Of a DNA stretch of 64,000 nucleotides, positions 60,806 through 64,000 are shown in pieces. Both the position numbers and the translations under genes were made by a program. The DNA comes from Neomoorella thermoacetica (lineage in GTDB: Bacteria; Bacillota; DSM-521; Neomoorellales; Neomoorellaceae): positions 1 through 64,000 of the forward strand of contig NZ_MDDC01000003.1 of NCBI RefSeq assembly GCF_001875325.1, read 5' to 3'. The notes under the pieces were generated by a model. The model saw only the letters and a program-made list of their open reading frames with translations, did no database searches and was not told the DNA's origin. The first letter of the stretch is position 1, and every line of letters starts with the position of its first letter.

Positions 60806-61693
60806 ATGCCCGAGAAGTATCTCTTCGCCACTTCCCCGGCCGACTGCCTGGCCCTGCTGGCCGCCAACCCGGGGGCGCGCCTCATTGCCGGCGGTACTGA
60901 CCTGGTCATCGACCTCAAGGAAAAAAGGCGGCAGGTTACTGCTCTGGTGGATATTACCAGGATACCCGAATTAAAGATAATTACCGAAGCAAACGGTAAG
61001 ATTATCCTGGGCGGGGCGGCCACCCACACCCGCGTGGCCACCTCATCCCTTATCCGGGAGAAGCTCCCGGCCCTGGCTGCCGCCGCCGCCGCGGTCGGAT
61101 CCCCCCAGGTGCGCAATGTCGGCACCCTGGCCGGCAATGTGGTCAATGCCCAGCCGGCGGCGGATACGGCTGTGGCCCTGGTAGCCCTGGGAGCCGTAGC
61201 CACCATCCTGGGAGCGGAGGGGGAACGCCAGGTGCCGGTGGCCGACCTCTACGCCGGCGTTGGCCGCTCCCTGGTAGATGCCGGCCGCGAGATTATCACC
61301 AGGTTTACCGTGGACCTGTGGGGGGAGGGCGAATCCTCGGCTTTTGCCCGCCTGTCGCCCCGGCGCGCCCTCTCCCTGCCCATGCTGAACGTGGCCGCCC
61401 GGGTGCAGGTCAGGGAAGGGATATGCACCCGGGCGCGCATCTGCATCGCACCGGTGGCGCCCCGGCCCTTCCTGTGCGAAGAAGCGGCCGCCAGCCTCGT
61501 AGGCCGGGAACCCACGGCGGAAACAATTGCCCGGGCGGCTTCCGTAGCTAAGGAGGCAGCCCGGCCCAGGGACAGCCTCCTCCGGGGTTCCGGCGCCTAC
61601 CGGAAGGACATGACGGTTGTGCTGGTGGCCAGGGTTTTAAATGAAGCTTTTTCCCGGGCAACCAGCAGGAAAATAGAGAACGATGTCGAATAG
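60806..61693 (+). CDS. FAD subunit of xanthine dehydrogenase-type hydroxylase, copy 2
   Basis: The 295-residue flavoprotein has LIAGGTDLVIDL near residue 28 and NVGTLAGNVVNAQPAADT near 105. I start it at ATG 60806 after GGGGAGGGGTTCC; the earlier in-frame start lies within the amidohydrolase gene. Last gene of the purine operon. Confidence 0.9.
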   Translation: MPEKYLFATSPADCLALLAANPGARLIAGGTDLVIDLKEKRRQVTALVDITRIPELKIITEANGKIILGGAATHTRVATSSLIREKLPALAAAAAAVGSPQVRNVGTLAGNVVNAQPAADTAVALVALGAVATILGAEGERQVPVADLYAGVGRSLVDAGREIITRFTVDLWGEGESSAFARLSPRRALSLPMLNVAARVQVREGICTRARICIAPVAPRPFLCEEAAASLVGREPTAETIARAASVAKEAARPRDSLLRGSGAYRKDMTVVLVARVLNEAFSRATSRKIENDVE

Positions 61694-61735
61694 ATACGAA
61701 AAGATGCTTGGTGAAAAAGTTATTACTGCAGGCAA

Positions 61736-61784
61736 AGACGTCTACATCAGGGTAACGGGGCCCTCACTGTAGACGTTTTTTTGC
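61736..61784 (+). terminator. Terminator of the purine operon
   Basis: ACGTCTACA (61738-61746) pairs with TGTAGACGT (61768-61776), followed by TTTTTTT. Confidence 0.85.
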
Positions 61785-61789
61785 GCCCT

Positions 61790-61832
61790 AAAAAGAAAAA
61801 CCAGGGGGCCGGGAATTTTAGCCCTCCTGGCT
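61790..61832 (-). terminator. Terminator of the aminotransferase gene
   Basis: On the - strand CCAGGAGGGC pairs with GGCCCCCTGG (one mismatch or bulge), followed by TTTTTCTTTTT. Confidence 0.8.
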
Positions 61833-61860
61833 TTGAACCCGCCTGGATCCCGGCGGCAAT

Positions 61861-63039
61861 CTACCCTAGCTCCTTGACGGCAGCCGCAATTTTCTCCAGG
61901 GCCTTCTCTATGTTCTCCACCGAGTTGGCGTAGGAGAGACGCAGGTAGCCTTCCCCGTATCTGCCGAAGGCCGTACCGCTCAGGGCGGCTACGCCCGCCT
62001 TTTCCATCAGGAAAGCTTCCAGCTCCTGGCTGGAGAGGCCCAGGCCCTTGATGTTGGGGAAGACGTAGAAGGAACCCACAGGTCGCTTGCAGGTAATACC
62101 GGGAATGCTGTTCAGGCCATCAACAATAATGTCCCGCCGCCTCTTAAATTCGGCTACCATGGCCTCGGCGGCGTCCTGTGGTCCGGTAAGGGCCTCCTGG
62201 GCGGCCTTCTGGGTAAAGGCGGCGGTGCAGGAGTTGGAATTGACCATCAACTGGGCGATGCGCTCGGCGAGCTCCCGGTGCATCAAACCGTAGCCGATCC
62301 GCCAACCGGTCATGGCGTAGGTCTTGGAGAAACCGTCCAGGATAATGGTCCAGTCCTTCATACCCGGCTGGGCGGCAATGGATACCGGACGGGCCCCGTC
62401 GTAAACGATGCGGTCGTAGATCTCATCGGCCAGGACGACAATGTTCTTACCCCGGACCAGGTCGGCGATGCGGGCGATATCTTCAGCCGTGAGGACGCCG
62501 CCGGTGGGGTTGGCCGGGGAATTGATGATCAGGAGTTTGGTTTTGGGGGTGATGAGCCGTGCCAGTTCATCGACATCCAGGCGGAAGTCGTTTTCTTCCC
62601 GGATGGGCAGGGGAACTGCCTTGCCGCCGACGAAGTTGATGACAGATTCATAAATGGGGAAGCCGGGATTGGGGTAGATGACCTCATCGCCGGGGTTTAC
62701 CAGGGCCAGGATGGTAAAGAACATTATGGGCTTACCCCCGGGAACGATGACGACTTCTTCCGGGTCGTAATGAACGCCCTTCTGCCGGGTGGCGTACTCG
62801 GCAATGGTCGCCCGGACTTCCGGCAGGCCGGGGGCGGGGGTGTAATGGGTGTAACCTTCATTCAAGGCCCGGATGCCGGCGTCGATTATGTTCCGGGGGG
62901 TAGCGAAATCGGGTTCGCCGATTTCCAGGTGGATGATCTCCTTGCCCCGGGCTTCCAGGGCTTTGGCCTTGGCCAGGACCATAAAGGCCGTTTCGGTACC
63001 CAGGTCCGCCATTTTGTCGGCAAAGATCTTTTCAAACAT
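61861..63039 (-). CDS. Class I/II aminotransferase (AspC/AlaT-like)
   Basis: The 392-residue PLP enzyme has IHLEIGEPDFATP near residue 37, NSPANPTGGVL near 170, the PLP lysine in DGFSKTYAMTGWRIGYG near 235 and an Arg near the C-terminus (YLRLSYANS). It exchanges amino groups between an amino acid and a 2-oxoacid. Start at ATG 63039 after AGGAGGAGAAAGCCC. A 2-hydroxyacid dehydrogenase gene lies upstream on the same strand, a common pairing with serine or glyoxylate metabolism. Confidence 0.9.
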   Translation of the reverse strand: MFEKIFADKMADLGTETAFMVLAKAKALEARGKEIIHLEIGEPDFATPRNIIDAGIRALNEGYTHYTPAPGLPEVRATIAEYATRQKGVHYDPEEVVIVPGGKPIMFFTILALVNPGDEVIYPNPGFPIYESVINFVGGKAVPLPIREENDFRLDVDELARLITPKTKLLIINSPANPTGGVLTAEDIARIADLVRGKNIVVLADEIYDRIVYDGARPVSIAAQPGMKDWTIILDGFSKTYAMTGWRIGYGLMHRELAERIAQLMVNSNSCTAAFTQKAAQEALTGPQDAAEAMVAEFKRRRDIIVDGLNSIPGITCKRPVGSFYVFPNIKGLGLSSQELEAFLMEKAGVAALSGTAFGRYGEGYLRLSYANSVENIEKALEKIAAAVKELG

Positions 63040-63201
63040 GGGCTTTCTCCTCCTGCGAAAATTGGGATCTGGTAAAAATGGTGCTCCTCTGGTTAGTTGC
63101 ATGCCGGGTTCTTTAGGGGCCGGGGGTACAGGCGGCGGGTTCCGTGGATCCCGGCTAATAAACTTGGCGCTCAGGTGCTCAAGCGGCGGGGCGGCATGGC
63201 T

Positions 63202-64000
63202 TTATCTCACACCGTGTTGCCGGTAGTAAACCTCGGGGTTCAGGCACTGGGGCGGCAGTTCACCCCGCAGGGCGGCCAGCAGGTTGTTGGCGGCCATTAA
63301 GGCCATATTGGTCCGGGTTTCCCAGGTAGCGCTGGCGATGTGGGGGCAGAGAACAACATTCTCCAGGTCAGCCAGGCCCGGGGCCAGTTCCGGTTCGTTT
63401 TCGAAGACGTCCAGGCCGGCGCCCCAGATCTCCTTCTCTCGCAGGGCTTTGACCAGGGCCTTTTCATCAACGACCGGGCCACGGGAGGTATTAATGAGGA
63501 TTGCTGTTTTCTTCATCAGTTTTAGTTCCGGAGTGCTGATGAGGTGGGTGGTCGAAGGCATTAAGGGAACGTGCAGGGAAACAAAATCAGCTTCCTTGAG
63601 GAGGGTCTCTTTGTCGACAAATTGACCGCCGGTGGCTTCTTCGAAAGCCTTGCTTGGCTGGACATCGTGGTAGAGGACCTTCATATCAAAGCCCCTGGCT
63701 TTGCGGGCAAAGGCGGTGCCGATACGGCCGGCGCCGATGACGCCCAGGGTTTTACCAGTAATTTCCTGGCCGAGCATCAGCAGGGGACCCCAGCCCTTGA
63801 ATTTACCGGCCCGGGTAAACTTATCGCCTTCCACCACCCGCCGCGCCACAGCAAAGAGCAGGGCCCAGGCCATGTCGGCGGTGGCTTCGGTGAGGACGCC
63901 GGGGGTATTGGTGATCATGATCCCGTGCCGGGTGGCGGCTTCCAGGTCGACGTTGTTAAAACCGACGGCTAAATTGGCGAAGATCCTGGCCCCTTTAGCG
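63202..64000 (-). CDS. D-isomer 2-hydroxyacid dehydrogenase, 5' part outside window
   Basis: The frame is open through base 64000, so the N-terminus is not in view. The C-terminal ~265 residues include GKTLGVIGAGRIGTAFA (NAD-binding), the catalytic Arg in INTSRGPVVDE, Glu in NEPELAPG and His in CPHIASATWETR. The family includes phosphoglycerate and glyoxylate/hydroxypyruvate dehydrogenases; the exact substrate cannot be assigned. Confidence 0.92.
   Translation of the reverse strand, partial: AKGARIFANLAVGFNNVDLEAATRHGIMITNTPGVLTEATADMAWALLFAVARRVVEGDKFTRAGKFKGWGPLLMLGQEITGKTLGVIGAGRIGTAFARKARGFDMKVLYHDVQPSKAFEEATGGQFVDKETLLKEADFVSLHVPLMPSTTHLISTPELKLMKKTAILINTSRGPVVDEKALVKALREKEIWGAGLDVFENEPELAPGLADLENVVLCPHIASATWETRTNMALMAANNLLAALRGELPPQCLNPEVYYRQHGVR

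Noticed and set aside
1-64000. CRISPR array, tRNA or rRNA genes
   Set aside because: No regularly spaced direct repeats and no cloverleaf or rRNA-like stretch were noticed on either strand.

Overview
The window reads as chromosome of a strictly anaerobic, GC-rich, low-oxygen Firmicute close to the acetogen Moorella (class Clostridia). I infer this from a monofunctional carbon monoxide dehydrogenase, UroD-type corrinoid methyltransferases with a reductive activator, an S-box, a purine riboswitch and strong Shine-Dalgarno sites. No species assignment is possible from the sequence alone. Almost everything between 5.7 and 49 kb concerns acquisition of sulfur.

Layout. 1-3.5 kb: a transposase tail followed by a decayed iron-uptake operon (FTR1 remnant, intact P19-type lipoprotein, truncated DUF2318 protein, and broken ABC permease and ATPase). 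3.8-5.6 kb: a His-rich exported protein and a membrane polyferredoxin. 5.7-11.1 kb: methionine block, with two transsulfuration enzymes behind a SAM-I riboswitch, and metNI divergent from metQ. 11.1-13.5 kb: YezD-like genes, a B3/B4-domain protein and the remnant of a 2-oxoacid oxidoreductase operon. 14.2-22 kb: sulfate activation and reduction (sat, cysC, aprA, aprB) and a sulfate ABC importer whose base usage looks different. 22.2-31.8 kb: an importer of the sulfonate/taurine type, a cysteine synthase, an Fe-S protein, a corrinoid activator, a corrinoid protein and two methyltransferases. 31.8-40.5 kb: a nitrogenase-like operon (NifX-, NifH-, NifB-, NifK- and NifD-like) with cysteine synthase, YezD and a third methyltransferase. 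40.6-45.3 kb: CO dehydrogenase with a second sulfonate-type importer. 45.5-49 kb: cysteine synthase divergent from an E1/sulfite reductase/TusA/ThiS cluster. 49-55 kb: LytS/LytR, CstA and an M20 hydrolase. 55.1-61.8 kb: a purine riboswitch in front of a xanthine-dehydrogenase-type operon. 61.8-64 kb: an aminotransferase and a 2-hydroxyacid dehydrogenase cut by the window edge.

How it may work together. The central proposal is a sulfur-scavenging island. A nitrogenase-like reductase, related in gene content to methylthio-alkane reductase (MarBHDK), would cleave C-S bonds of imported organosulfur compounds. UroD/corrinoid methyltransferases would remove the remaining methyl group. One of three cysteine synthases would capture the sulfide, and in an acetogen the methyl group could enter the Wood-Ljungdahl pathway. 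The NifD-like subunit keeps the cofactor-binding Cys (C275) but has Met450 where NifD has His442.

The separate operons are tied together by a repeated leader element. It is a short conserved box (CTGACCAG, two to four variable bases, then CTGGAGGC) fused to an intrinsic terminator, mostly behind perfect 17-bp-spaced promoters. I count five clear copies, one variant and one decayed copy, in front of sat, the importer/corrinoid operon, the nitrogenase-like operon, an internal point of that operon, a broken transporter gene and the 2-oxoacid oxidoreductase remnant. I do not recognise it as a known riboswitch class. Several operons also carry deletion scars that join the start of one gene to the end of another.
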